Shown here piece after piece: positions 52,491-63,237 of a stretch of 64,000 nt of DNA (position 1 is the stretch's first letter; each line of letters starts with the position of its first letter). The stretch comes from Janibacter cremeus (GTDB lineage Bacteria; Actinomycetota; Actinomycetes; Actinomycetales; Dermatophilaceae), in contig NZ_CP115184.1 in the NCBI RefSeq assembly GCF_029395675.1, positions 930,001 through 994,000 of the forward strand, given 5' to 3'. The notes beneath the pieces are model-generated. The model was not told the origin of the DNA. It worked only from the letters and a program-made list of their open reading frames with translations, and searched no databases. Made by a program: the position numbers and the translations under genes.

Positions 52491-52880
52491 ATGAGCGACG
52501 CCACCTACCCCGAGGACCTCCGGTACAGCAGCGACCACGAGTGGGTGGCCACGACCGAGTCCGGTCGGGTGCGTGTGGGGATCACCCACTACGCACAGGA
52601 TGCGCTCGGCGACGTGGTGTACGTCAGCCTCCCCGAGGTGGGCGACACCGTCGAGGTCGGCGACTCCTGTGGTGAGGTCGAGTCCACCAAGTCCGTCAGC
52701 GACCTGTACGCGCCGCTGGCGGGCACGGTCACGGCCGTCAACGAGGCACTGGACGCGACCCCGGAGCTGGTCAACACCGCGCCCTACACCGAGGGCTGGA
52801 TGTACGAGCTGGAGCTCGCCGAGGGCACCGACACCTCGGGTCTGCTCGACGCCGCTGCCTACCGCGCCGAGATCGACTGA
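52491..52880 (+). CDS. gcvH: Glycine cleavage system H protein
   Basis: A 129-residue lipoyl carrier. The lipoylated lysine sits in CGEVESTKSVSDLYAPLAG, and the start YPEDLRYSSDHEWV is typical. It shuttles the aminomethyl group between P, T and L proteins. AAGGAGACAG precedes ATG 52491. It is cotranscribed with the DUF881-sbp genes and the GarA-like gene rather than with gcvP, which lies 2.7 kb downstream behind a riboswitch. No gcvT is present in the window. Confidence 0.96.
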   Translation: MSDATYPEDLRYSSDHEWVATTESGRVRVGITHYAQDALGDVVYVSLPEVGDTVEVGDSCGEVESTKSVSDLYAPLAGTVTAVNEALDATPELVNTAPYTEGWMYELELAEGTDTSGLLDAAAYRAEID

Positions 52881-52959
52881 CCGCCGTTGTCACCGGCCGG
52901 CCCCGACGTGGGGCCGGTCACGTAGTCTTGAGCCACGACACGACAGGAGGGAGCGCTGG

Positions 52960-53412
52960 ATGAGCGGCAACCAGAACGACCAGCCCGCACGACAGGACCC
53001 GGCCACCCAGCAGTTCACCGGGATCGGGAGCAGCGCACCTGCCGACCTGCCGGAGTCCGACTACCACCTCAGCCGGGAGGAGCAGGCGACGGTTGACGCG
53101 CTCCACGCCGGCACCGCCCTGCTCATCGTCCTGCGCGGCCCCAACTCGGGCGCGCGCTTCCTTCTTGACGACGCCGAGGTCACCACCGGTCGCGGACCGG
53201 ACCGAGACATCTTCCTCGACGACGTCACGGTCTCGCGCAAGCACGCGGTCTTCTCGCGCGAGGAGAACGGCTACGCGGTGCGCGACGTGGGCTCCCTCAA
53301 CGGGACCTACGTCAACAAGGAGCGAATCGACCAGGTTGCGCTGCGCACCGGTGACGAGGTGCAGATCGGCAAGTTCCGCCTCGTCTACTACGCCAGCGCC
53401 TCGACCAGCTGA
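52960..53412 (+). CDS. garA: FHA-domain protein, GarA/OdhI-like
   Basis: A 150-residue protein. The C-terminal FHA domain is complete: GRGPDRDIFLDDVTVSRKHA and DVGSLNGTYVNKERID hold the phosphothreonine-binding Arg, Ser and Asn. In mycobacteria and corynebacteria such proteins inhibit 2-oxoglutarate dehydrogenase until a kinase phosphorylates an N-terminal ETTS threonine. That motif is not present here; the matching region reads DPATQQFTG. Position between gcvH and ftsR identifies the orthologue. TAGTCT at 52923-52928 and AGGAGG precede ATG 52960. Confidence 0.9.
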   Translation: MSGNQNDQPARQDPATQQFTGIGSSAPADLPESDYHLSREEQATVDALHAGTALLIVLRGPNSGARFLLDDAEVTTGRGPDRDIFLDDVTVSRKHAVFSREENGYAVRDVGSLNGTYVNKERIDQVALRTGDEVQIGKFRLVYYASASTS

Positions 53413-53414
53413 CG

Positions 53415-54122
53415 GTGCCCGACGAGCGCATCGGGATCGGCGCCCTCATCGCGCAGCTCGAGGACGATTTCCCCGATGTCACCATCTCCAAGGTCCGCTA
53501 CCTGGAGGCCGAAGGGCTGATCAACCCATCGCGCACGGCCTCCGGGTACCGGAAGTTCTCCCGGGCGGACGTCGAGCGGCTGCGCTTCGTGCTCACTGCC
53601 CAACGGGACCGGTTCTGGCCCCTGAAGGTCATCCGCGAACGACTCGACGCCATGGACCGGGGGCTGAGCGTCGACGACGGCGGCGGTGTGGCTCCTCCCC
53701 GCAGCGACCCGCAGGATCCCGTCCGTCTCGATCCGCTCCCGGCCGGGGCACGCCCCCTTCGCCTCACTGCGACGGAGCTGCAGGAGGCCGCCGACATCGA
53801 CATCGCCACGTTCCGGGAGCTCATCTCGTACGGCCTGCTGCCCAAGAGCAGTGAGTACTACGACGACGCCGATCTCGAGGTGGCCCGCGCCTCGGGCGCC
53901 CTGGTGGCCGCCGGGATCGACGTGCGGCACCTGCGTCCCTTCAAGAGTGCGGCCGAGCGGGAGCTCGGGCTGGCCGACCACGTCCTGGGGCACCAGGCAC
54001 TGCGCGGCAGGGCCGCCGACGCCGAGGAGCTCGATGACGAGAGCGTCACCAGGAGGGTCGTCGAGGACTGCCTCGACCTCCACATGGCGCTCGTGCGCCG
54101 GGGACTGCAGACGCGCGGGTGA
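53415..54122 (+). CDS. ftsR: MerR-family regulator FtsR
   Basis: A 235-residue protein with an N-terminal MerR winged helix (DFPDVTISKVRYLEAEGLIN, RTASGYRKFSRADVERLRF) and a second MerR-like domain after a linker (LRLTATELQEAADIDIATFR). It corresponds to M. tuberculosis Rv1828 and corynebacterial FtsR, an activator of ftsZ. GTG 53415 is 2 bases after the garA stop. The ligand, if any, is unknown. Confidence 0.9.
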   Translation: MPDERIGIGALIAQLEDDFPDVTISKVRYLEAEGLINPSRTASGYRKFSRADVERLRFVLTAQRDRFWPLKVIRERLDAMDRGLSVDDGGGVAPPRSDPQDPVRLDPLPAGARPLRLTATELQEAADIDIATFRELISYGLLPKSSEYYDDADLEVARASGALVAAGIDVRHLRPFKSAAERELGLADHVLGHQALRGRAADAEELDDESVTRRVVEDCLDLHMALVRRGLQTRG

Positions 54123-54142
54123 GTGAGGGATACGGTAGGAGT

Positions 54143-54622
54143 GTGAAACCGCTCGACGTCCTCGGTGTCCGGGTGGAGATGCCCACCTCCCAGCCGATCG
54201 TGCTCCTGCGTGAGCGCGACGGTGGTCGACACGTGCCGATCTGGATCGGCGCGGCGGAGGCCACCGCGATCGCCTACGCGCAGGAGGGGGTGGAGCCGCC
54301 TCGTCCCCTGACCCACGACCTGCTCGTCGACGTGATCGCCGCCGTCGGCCGCGAGCTGAGCACGGTGCGGATCGACGCGGTCCTCGAGGGTGTTTTCCAC
54401 GCCACCCTCGTGCTCGACGACGGGACGGAGATCTCTGCGCGGACCAGCGACGGTGTCGCCCTCGCCCTGCGCACCGGCGCCGAGATCGTCGCCACCGACC
54501 AAGTGCTCGACGAGGTGGGGATCGAGTCGACCGATGACGACGAGGACGAGGTGGCCAAGTTCAAGGAGTTCCTGGACGAGGTGTCGCCGGAGGACTTCGA
54601 GGAGCCCGGGACCGAGAGCTGA
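54143..54622 (+). CDS. Bifunctional nuclease-family protein (DUF151)
   Basis: A 159-residue protein with the DUF151 core: LDVLGVRVEMPTSQPIVLLR, PIWIGAAEATAIAYAQEGVE, PPRPLTHDLLVDVIAAVG and the ending EVAKFKEFLDEVSPEDF. Plant relatives have DNase/RNase activity; the bacterial role is unknown. GTG 54143 is preferred to GTG 54119 because it matches the usual protein start and lies 6 nt after TACGGT (54131-54136). It corresponds to M. tuberculosis Rv1829. Confidence 0.88.
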   Translation: MKPLDVLGVRVEMPTSQPIVLLRERDGGRHVPIWIGAAEATAIAYAQEGVEPPRPLTHDLLVDVIAAVGRELSTVRIDAVLEGVFHATLVLDDGTEISARTSDGVALALRTGAEIVATDQVLDEVGIESTDDDEDEVAKFKEFLDEVSPEDFEEPGTES

Positions 54623-54712
54623 GGCCGGGTCGACGAGGACGGGCGGGCGCGTCCGTCCATCCCGGCGCGACCTGATCGTTACCGACACGCAAGCCCCTCG
54701 CCGCGGGGGTGT

Positions 54713-54741
54713 TTGACGCCCTCCCCGAGCCGCCGTAGCGT
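54713..54741 (+). promoter_or_regulatory. Promoter of the MerR-family gene
   Basis: TTGACG (54713-54718), 17 bp, TAGCGT (54736-54741): the best canonical -35/-10 pair in the window. The leader to GTG 54818 is about 70 nt and ends in AGGAGGG. Confidence 0.7.
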
Positions 54742-54817
54742 CGAAGACAGCACCGGGCCACACCGGTGCAATTCCACCCGGCTCGGTCCGGGACCACGGT
54801 GAGGGCAGGAGGGCGTA

Positions 54818-55387
54818 GTGGACGCCACCAACGACGAGGGCCGGACCCCCGTCCGGACCCAGGGCGTGCTCTTCGACGACGACCTGCCCGAGCTGTCCGA
54901 GGACATCGGATACCGCGGTCCCGCCGCGTGCAGTGCCGCGGGGATCACCTACCGACAGCTCGACTACTGGGCCCGCACCGGTCTGGTCGAGCCCTCCGTC
55001 CGGGGTGCCGCCGGCTCCGGCAGCCAGCGCCTCTACGGCTTCCGCGACATCCTCGTGCTCAAGGTGGTCAAGCGCCTGCTGGACACCGGCGTCTCCCTCC
55101 AGCAGATCCGCGTCGCGATCCAGCACCTGCGTGAGCGCGGTGTCGAGGACCTGGCACAGATCACCCTGATGAGCGACGGCGCGAGCGTCTACGAGTGCAC
55201 CTCCGCCGACGAGGTCATCGACCTCGTCCAGGGCGGGCAGGGCGTCTTCGGCATCGCGGTCGGCCGGGTCTGGCGCGAGGTCGAGGGCTCGCTGCTGGAG
55301 ATCCCCAGCGAGCGGATGGACCAGGCGGAGCCGGCGGAGGTGCCGGGGGACGAGCTGTCGGCCCGCCGGCGCGCGAAGCTCGCCTGA
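54818..55387 (+). CDS. MerR-family transcriptional regulator (Rv1830-like)
   Basis: A 189-residue regulator. The HTH region is GPAACSAAGITYRQLDYWAR and SQRLYGFRDILVLKVVKRLL, then a helical segment GVSLQQIRVAIQHLRERGV. The first 30 residues begin TPVRTQGVLFDDDLPELSED, a conserved stretch in the Rv1830 group. Target genes are unknown. GTG 54818 follows AGGAGGG and has its own promoter. It is followed by the riboswitch of gcvP. Confidence 0.87.
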   Translation: MDATNDEGRTPVRTQGVLFDDDLPELSEDIGYRGPAACSAAGITYRQLDYWARTGLVEPSVRGAAGSGSQRLYGFRDILVLKVVKRLLDTGVSLQQIRVAIQHLRERGVEDLAQITLMSDGASVYECTSADEVIDLVQGGQGVFGIAVGRVWREVEGSLLEIPSERMDQAEPAEVPGDELSARRRAKLA

Positions 55388-55414
55388 GCTCCTCCCGTGT
55401 CCCGGTCGCGCTGA

Positions 55415-55420
55415 TAGCCT
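55415..55420 (+). promoter_or_regulatory. Candidate -10 of the riboswitch-gcvP transcript
   Basis: TAGCCT (55415-55420) precedes the aptamer by about 15 bases. No clear -35 hexamer is visible. Confidence 0.4.
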
Positions 55421-55435
55421 GACACCGCTGCTCAC

Positions 55436-55540
55436 CCCGCGGGGGAGAGTCCTCGCGCGATGCGCGGGGCGCCGAAGGGGCAAATCTCCCCGGAACCTCT
55501 CAGGCGCCAGGACCCCGCGGATCAGGCACCTCTGGAGCGC
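55436..55540 (+). promoter_or_regulatory. Glycine riboswitch
   Basis: The leader has the conserved glycine aptamer elements in order: CGGGGGAGAGTCC, GCGCCGAAGGGGCAAA, CCTCTCAGGC, and a closing GACCCCGCGGAT that pairs with the start. A second CTCTGGAGCG segment follows, as in one-aptamer glycine riboswitches with a partial second domain. It controls gcvP, so it should switch the gene on when glycine is abundant. Confidence 0.9.
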
Positions 55541-55597
55541 CACGGCGTGACAGAAGGGGAGGCTGGCTTTGTACCCGCACGCGTCCAAGGGAGCCTC

Positions 55598-58504
<2,907 letters not shown>

Positions 58505-58529
58505 CTCTGTTGCCCTCGTCCTGTCGCCT

Positions 58530-58652
58530 GAGCGGACGAAGGGCACGGCGGCCCTTGGCGCGAAGTCCGGACACGTGGGTCGGTGCCGTTCACCGACATC
58601 TGTTGGTCCGGACTTCGGCCTGAGCCGGGCCGCCCCGCCCCTTCGTCCGCTC
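58530..58652. repeat. Large nested inverted-repeat element between gcvP and sbcC
   Basis: Three nested stems: an outer 13-bp stem (58530-58542 with 58640-58652), a middle 12-bp stem (58561-58572 with 58606-58617) and an inner 7-bp hairpin (58579-58585 with 58591-58597). The regions between outer and middle stems are also partly complementary (GGCGGCCC / GGGCCGCC). It sits between convergent genes, so termination on both strands is likely, but it is much larger than the other terminators here. Confidence 0.75.
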
Positions 58653-58706
58653 TTGCGCGGGCCGCCCGCGCATCGACGGTCGACCTCATGCGTGTGGTGT
58701 CCCGGG

Positions 58707-61700
58707 TCAGGCCACGTCGGAGGTGCTGGTGCCGAGGACGGAGATGGTCGAGCCGTGCTGGGTCTTGTGGACCTGGATCTGGGTGGGGATGCGGGTGCGC
58801 ATCTCGGTGACGTGGCTGACGACGCCGACGGTGCGGCCACCGTCGCGCAGGCGGTCGAGGACGTCGAGCACCTGCTCGAGGCTGTCCTGGTCGAGGCTGC
58901 CGAAGCCCTCGTCGACGAAGAGGGTGCCGAAGTCCTGGCCACCGGACTCCTCACGGATGGCGTCCGCGAGTCCCAGCGCGAGGGCGAGGGAGGTCGTGAA
59001 GGACTCCCCGCCGGAGAGGGTGGAGGTCGGGCGCACCCTGCCCGTCCACAGGTCTCGCACGACCAGCCCGAGACCGCCCCGGCGCCGGCCCCGCGCCCCG
59101 GAGTCGTCATGACCGAGCTCATAGCGACCGTCTGCCATGTCCACCAGGCGCCCGTTGGCCAGCTCGACGATGCGCTCGAGTCGGGCGGCCAGCACGAACG
59201 TGGACAGCCGCATCCGCTTGTCGTTGTCGGTGCTCGTGCCGGAGACGAGGGTGGCCATGCGCGTGACCACGGCGGCGTGCTCCGCGGCCGGCCCCAGCTC
59301 GGCGCACGCGGTGCGGACGTGGTCGCGCAGGGTGGTGAACTGCGTTCGTACCGTCTCGGCGGACGCCTGGCGCCGGGCCGCGGCCTCCGCGGCGACCCGC
59401 GACTCCTCGGCAGCGGCCTCGAGCGCGGCGAGGTCGACGGACTCCTCCTGCAGCGCTGCGACGACCTCGTCCTCCTCCAGGACGGCTGCAGCGGCTGCGC
59501 GCCGGGCCTCGTGGTCGTCCACGGCACGCTCGAGCTCGGCGAGGTCCGATCGGGTGAGGGCCGCCGCGGTGACGGCCGTGGGCTGCTCGAAGCCGGCCTC
59601 CGTGAGGGCGGTGGCGAGCAGGTCCTCGGCCTCGGTCCGGAGGGTCCTCATGCGCTCGAGCTCGGTCCCCGCACCGAGCACGTGATCGACGGCTGCCAGG
59701 GCGGCACGGTGTCCGCGTGCCGCGGTCCTGACGGCTGTCGCGCGCGATCGTGCCGTGTGCTGCAGGTCGGGGTCAGTCGAGGCGACCGGCGCACCCGCCT
59801 CCGGGGGCGTCTCCTCGCGCCGAGCAGTCGGGGGAGCGCACGGGCACTCGTCGCCGTGCTCCTCGAGCGCCCGAGTCAGTCGTCGGAGGCAGTCCGCGAC
59901 CTCCTCCTCGAGCCGGGCGTGGCGTGTGCGTGCCTCTGCAAGTGCGGTCACCGCGTCGTCGTGAGCGGCAGCCGCCTGCGTAACCGCTGTCGCGCAGGTC
60001 CCGGCAGCGTGCTCGACGGCATCCCGGCGGGCGACGACCTCGGTGAGTGCCGCCTGCTCCTCCTCCAGGGCGGTGAGGTCCCGCGTCAGGTCCTGCTCGA
60101 CGTCGATCTCGAGCAGGGCGTCGGCGGTGACGATCTCGGTGACCACCCGCACCAGGTCCTCGACCCTGGCCTCGGCGACCTCGAGGTGCGAGGCCGTGGC
60201 CTCGTCGCGGGTGCGGGCGTGGTCGAGCTCGGTCTCGGCGCGGGCGACCTCCGCGCGTGCCGCCTCGATCTGCTCCGGTGTGACCTGGTCGGCTGCCGGG
60301 GCGGGGGCGGGGTGCTCGGGGGAGCCACAGACTGCGCAGGCCTCGCCGTCGACGAGCTGGGTGGCGAGCTCACCCGCCATGGTGTCCAGGCGTTGCTGGA
60401 CCAGCTGCTGCACCCGCTCCCGTCGCACCAGGACGTCCTCGTGCGCGCTCTGGCGCCGGTCGGTCGTGGTGCGCAGCTCGTCCCGGAGCGTCACCCGGGA
60501 CGCCCTCGCCGTGCTCAGCTCGGTCAGCCGGGTGACCAGGGGCGCGAGGTGGGTCAGGCGCTGGGCGGCCTGCTCGACCTGCCCGAGGGCGGCGTCGACC
60601 TCCTCGGCCCGGCCACGGGCGGCAGCCAGCTCGGCGGCGGTCGTGCCCACGGCCTGCTCGCGCGTCTCGATCGTCGTCGCCGATCTCGGCAGGTCACGGG
60701 CGAGGCGCTCGAGTCGCTGCGACTCGTGCCGTGCGGTCGCGAGGACGTCGTCGTGGGTGGTGAGTACCTCACGCACGTCGGCGAGGTCCTGACCGCCGAC
60801 ATCGGGGAGGGAGGCCAGGGCGATCTCCCTGGCCTCGCGTGCCGTCATGACTGCCTCCCGGGCGCGCTCGGCGGCCCGGACGTGCGGGAGGACACCCGCT
60901 GCGTCCCTGGCCCGGGAGAGGCGGTGACGCCGCGCGGCGTGCTCGTCCGCGGTCTCCTCGAGCGTGTCGAGGACGGCCCGTGCCCGGTGACCGCGCCGGC
61001 GGCGCTCCTCCTCGCGCCGCCCGGTCTCCAGGGCCGTGCGGGCGACCTTGGCCCTGCTCTGGGCGTCGTCGACGAGCGTCATGACCTCTCCGGCGTGCGC
61101 GTCCAGGGCGGCATCGATCGCGTCCACGGCCGTGAGCAGGTCCTCGGGGCCGAGGTGGTCGAGGAACTCGTCACGGTCGACCAGCTCGGACGGCTCGACC
61201 AGATCGGACAGCTCGACGTCCGTCTCGGCGAGCAGCTCGGTCAGGCGGCCGGTGTGCCCGTCGAGCGCCGTGCGGGCACTGGACAGGGTGGCCTGGGCCT
61301 CCTGCCGCTGGGCGGTGAGATGCTGCTCGACGGCCACGTAGTCGCTGACGTCGAAGAGGCGCTCGAGGACGTCCCGTCGCTCCTCGTCGCTCGCGCGCAG
61401 GAAGGCGGCGAAGTCCCCCTGGGGGAGCATGACCACCCGACGGAACTGGTCCACCCCCATCCCGAGGAGGTCGTCGAGGACCCGCGCGGTCTCGTCGATG
61501 CGCGAGCTCAGCGACTGCCAGCTGCCGCCCGCGTACTCGTCGAGCTGCACGCGGGCCTGCTCGGTGGTCGTCCCGGTGCCACGCCTCTTGGGACGCTCGT
61601 AGGACGGCGAGCGGGTGATGCGCAGACGCCGACCGGCCAGGGTCAGCTCGAGGACGACCGTGGTCACCTCGGACACGGCGGCGTGCTGGCTGCGCAGCGA

Positions 61701-61889
61701 CGTCGTGAGCCGGTCACCGGGGACGTTGGCGTAGAGCGCGAAGCAGATGGCGTCGAGCAGGCTGGTCTTGCCCGACCCCGTCGGCCCGTGGATGAGGTAG
61801 AGACCGGAGGCGCCCAACTCCTCGAGATCGAGGTGAACCGTCCCGGCGAAGGGCCCGAATGCGGTCGCGGTGAGGTGGTGCAGCCTCAT
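58707..61889 (-). CDS. sbcC: DNA repair exonuclease subunit SbcC
   Basis: A 1060-residue SMC-like ATPase. Walker A is GPTGSGKTSLLDAICFALY near residue 40; two long coiled-coil arms flank a zinc hook, CAVCGSPEH; the C-terminal ATPase lobe has LSGGESFTTSLALALGLADA and Walker B TLFVDEGFGSLDQD. With SbcD it cleaves hairpins and trims DNA ends. ATG 61889 overlaps the sbcD stop by 4 bases. The gene ends near the large inverted-repeat element, a structure this nuclease class would be able to cut if extruded. Confidence 0.95.
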   Translation of the reverse strand: MRLHHLTATAFGPFAGTVHLDLEELGASGLYLIHGPTGSGKTSLLDAICFALYANVPGDRLTTSLRSQHAAVSEVTTVVLELTLAGRRLRITRSPSYERPKRRGTGTTTEQARVQLDEYAGGSWQSLSSRIDETARVLDDLLGMGVDQFRRVVMLPQGDFAAFLRASDEERRDVLERLFDVSDYVAVEQHLTAQRQEAQATLSSARTALDGHTGRLTELLAETDVELSDLVEPSELVDRDEFLDHLGPEDLLTAVDAIDAALDAHAGEVMTLVDDAQSRAKVARTALETGRREEERRRRGHRARAVLDTLEETADEHAARRHRLSRARDAAGVLPHVRAAERAREAVMTAREAREIALASLPDVGGQDLADVREVLTTHDDVLATARHESQRLERLARDLPRSATTIETREQAVGTTAAELAAARGRAEEVDAALGQVEQAAQRLTHLAPLVTRLTELSTARASRVTLRDELRTTTDRRQSAHEDVLVRRERVQQLVQQRLDTMAGELATQLVDGEACAVCGSPEHPAPAPAADQVTPEQIEAARAEVARAETELDHARTRDEATASHLEVAEARVEDLVRVVTEIVTADALLEIDVEQDLTRDLTALEEEQAALTEVVARRDAVEHAAGTCATAVTQAAAAHDDAVTALAEARTRHARLEEEVADCLRRLTRALEEHGDECPCAPPTARREETPPEAGAPVASTDPDLQHTARSRATAVRTAARGHRAALAAVDHVLGAGTELERMRTLRTEAEDLLATALTEAGFEQPTAVTAAALTRSDLAELERAVDDHEARRAAAAAVLEEDEVVAALQEESVDLAALEAAAEESRVAAEAAARRQASAETVRTQFTTLRDHVRTACAELGPAAEHAAVVTRMATLVSGTSTDNDKRMRLSTFVLAARLERIVELANGRLVDMADGRYELGHDDSGARGRRRGGLGLVVRDLWTGRVRPTSTLSGGESFTTSLALALGLADAIREESGGQDFGTLFVDEGFGSLDQDSLEQVLDVLDRLRDGGRTVGVVSHVTEMRTRIPTQIQVHKTQHGSTISVLGTSTSDVA

Positions 61890-63061
61890 GCCGCCCCGCG
61901 CTCGCGTGCGCGCCCCTCGTCCTCGCGTCGCCCACGTGCGGCCCGTCCGACCTCGAGCGCGTCGCGCAGCAGGCGGGTCTCGGCCTCGTCGGCACCGGCC
62001 CCCCGGCGGACGTCCTCGACGAAGTCGCAGCAGACCTCGAGCGGCTCACGTCTGGCGACCTTGGCCGCGTAGCTGCGCGCGGGGAGGGACTCGCCCTGCG
62101 GGTCGAAGCGCAGCTGGAGCACGTGGGGGAAGCGGCGGGCGAGCTGCTCCATGGCGCCGACGGGACGGATCGGGTCGATCAGCGTCACCTGGACCCAGGC
62201 ACCCTCCGCCGCCGTGTGATCGGGGTCGTCGAGGACCTCCCGGAGGGTGCCGCGCACCTGCGCCAGCCGGCGGTGCACGGGGGCCTCCACCCGCTCGACC
62301 CGCACCTCGCCGTCGGCGCCGAGGTCGAGCAGCAAGGTGCCCTTGGTGTGGTGGGTCTCGCTGAAGGACATGGCCACGGGCGAGCCGCTGTAGCGCACGG
62401 TGTCGGCGACCTGCTGGGTGCCGTGGAGGTGCCCCAGTGCCGCGTAGGCGACGCCGTCGAAGGTGCTCGTCGGCACCATCGCCACGCCACCGGTGCTGAT
62501 GTCGCGCTCCGACTCGCTCGTGGCGCCGCCACTGGCGAAGCAGTGCGCCATGGCGATCGTCCGCGGGCCCCGCGCGGCGGCATCAGCACGCACCCGGTCC
62601 ATCGCTGCACCCAGCACGGCCGTGTGGGTCCGCTGGTCGACACCCAGCTCCTCGCTCACCGAGGACGCTGCGGGCTCGAGGTAGGGGATGGGGTAGACCG
62701 CGGTGTCACCGACCACGACCGGTGTGCCGATCGAGTCCAGGTCGGAGCGGATGTGCAGCCCGGCGCGGGAGAGCAGGTCCGAGGCGAATCCCAGTCGGAT
62801 CGCCGAGTCGTGGTTGCCGCTGGAGATGATCACCCGGGCGCCGGCGTCGATGAGGCGAGTCACGGCCTCGGAGAGCAGCGCGACCGCGTCCGGGGGCGGC
62901 AGCGCGCGGTCGTAGACGTCGCCGGACACGAGGACCGCGTCCACCGACTCTGCCCGCACCGTCGCGACGAGGTGGTCCACGAACTCCGACTGCGCCGCGA
63001 GCAGCCCCACCCCGTGGAAGGCACGACCCAGGTGCCAGTCGGAGGTGTGGAGCAGCTTCAT
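61886..63061 (-). CDS. sbcD: DNA repair exonuclease subunit SbcD
   Basis: A 391-residue Mre11-type phosphoesterase. Metal-binding motifs: TSDWHLGRAFHG, VSGDVYDRALPP, ISSGNHDS, AMAHCF and YAALGHLHGTQ. A cap domain and a C-terminal helical segment (residues about 330-391, Arg/Glu-rich tail) follow. It supplies the Mn-dependent nuclease of SbcCD. ATG 63061 is exactly 7 nt after TAGCGT (63074-63069), so the message is probably leaderless. Confidence 0.95.
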   Translation of the reverse strand: MKLLHTSDWHLGRAFHGVGLLAAQSEFVDHLVATVRAESVDAVLVSGDVYDRALPPPDAVALLSEAVTRLIDAGARVIISSGNHDSAIRLGFASDLLSRAGLHIRSDLDSIGTPVVVGDTAVYPIPYLEPAASSVSEELGVDQRTHTAVLGAAMDRVRADAAARGPRTIAMAHCFASGGATSESERDISTGGVAMVPTSTFDGVAYAALGHLHGTQQVADTVRYSGSPVAMSFSETHHTKGTLLLDLGADGEVRVERVEAPVHRRLAQVRGTLREVLDDPDHTAAEGAWVQVTLIDPIRPVGAMEQLARRFPHVLQLRFDPQGESLPARSYAAKVARREPLEVCCDFVEDVRRGAGADEAETRLLRDALEVGRAARGRREDEGRARERGAA

Positions 63062-63074
63062 GGTGCCCACGCTA
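63059..63074 (-). promoter_or_regulatory. Leaderless promoter of sbcDC
   Basis: TAGCGT (63074-63069, minus strand), 7 nt, ATG 63061. No ribosome binding site is present. The region up to the divergent gene at 63238 is short, so regulatory sites may be shared. Confidence 0.55.
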
Positions 63075-63196
63075 GGAGGGGGCACCGACAATGCTGCGGT
63101 GCGACACCCCCTTCGGCAGTCGGACGAGGGCGGCGGATGGGACCGGCCGCCGCATCGGACCACGGCCTGACCCTGTCGGGCGTGGCTTCCCGTGGG

Positions 63197-63202
63197 TAGA
63201 TT
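63197..63202 (+). promoter_or_regulatory. Candidate -10 of the glutamate-cysteine ligase-like gene
   Basis: TAGATT (63197-63202) lies 36 bases before the ATG at 63238, with a GAGAGGTGGAG ribosome binding site between. Confidence 0.4.
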
Positions 63203-63237
63203 CGAGCCAGCCGACCCTCGGCGAGAGGTGGAGTCCC

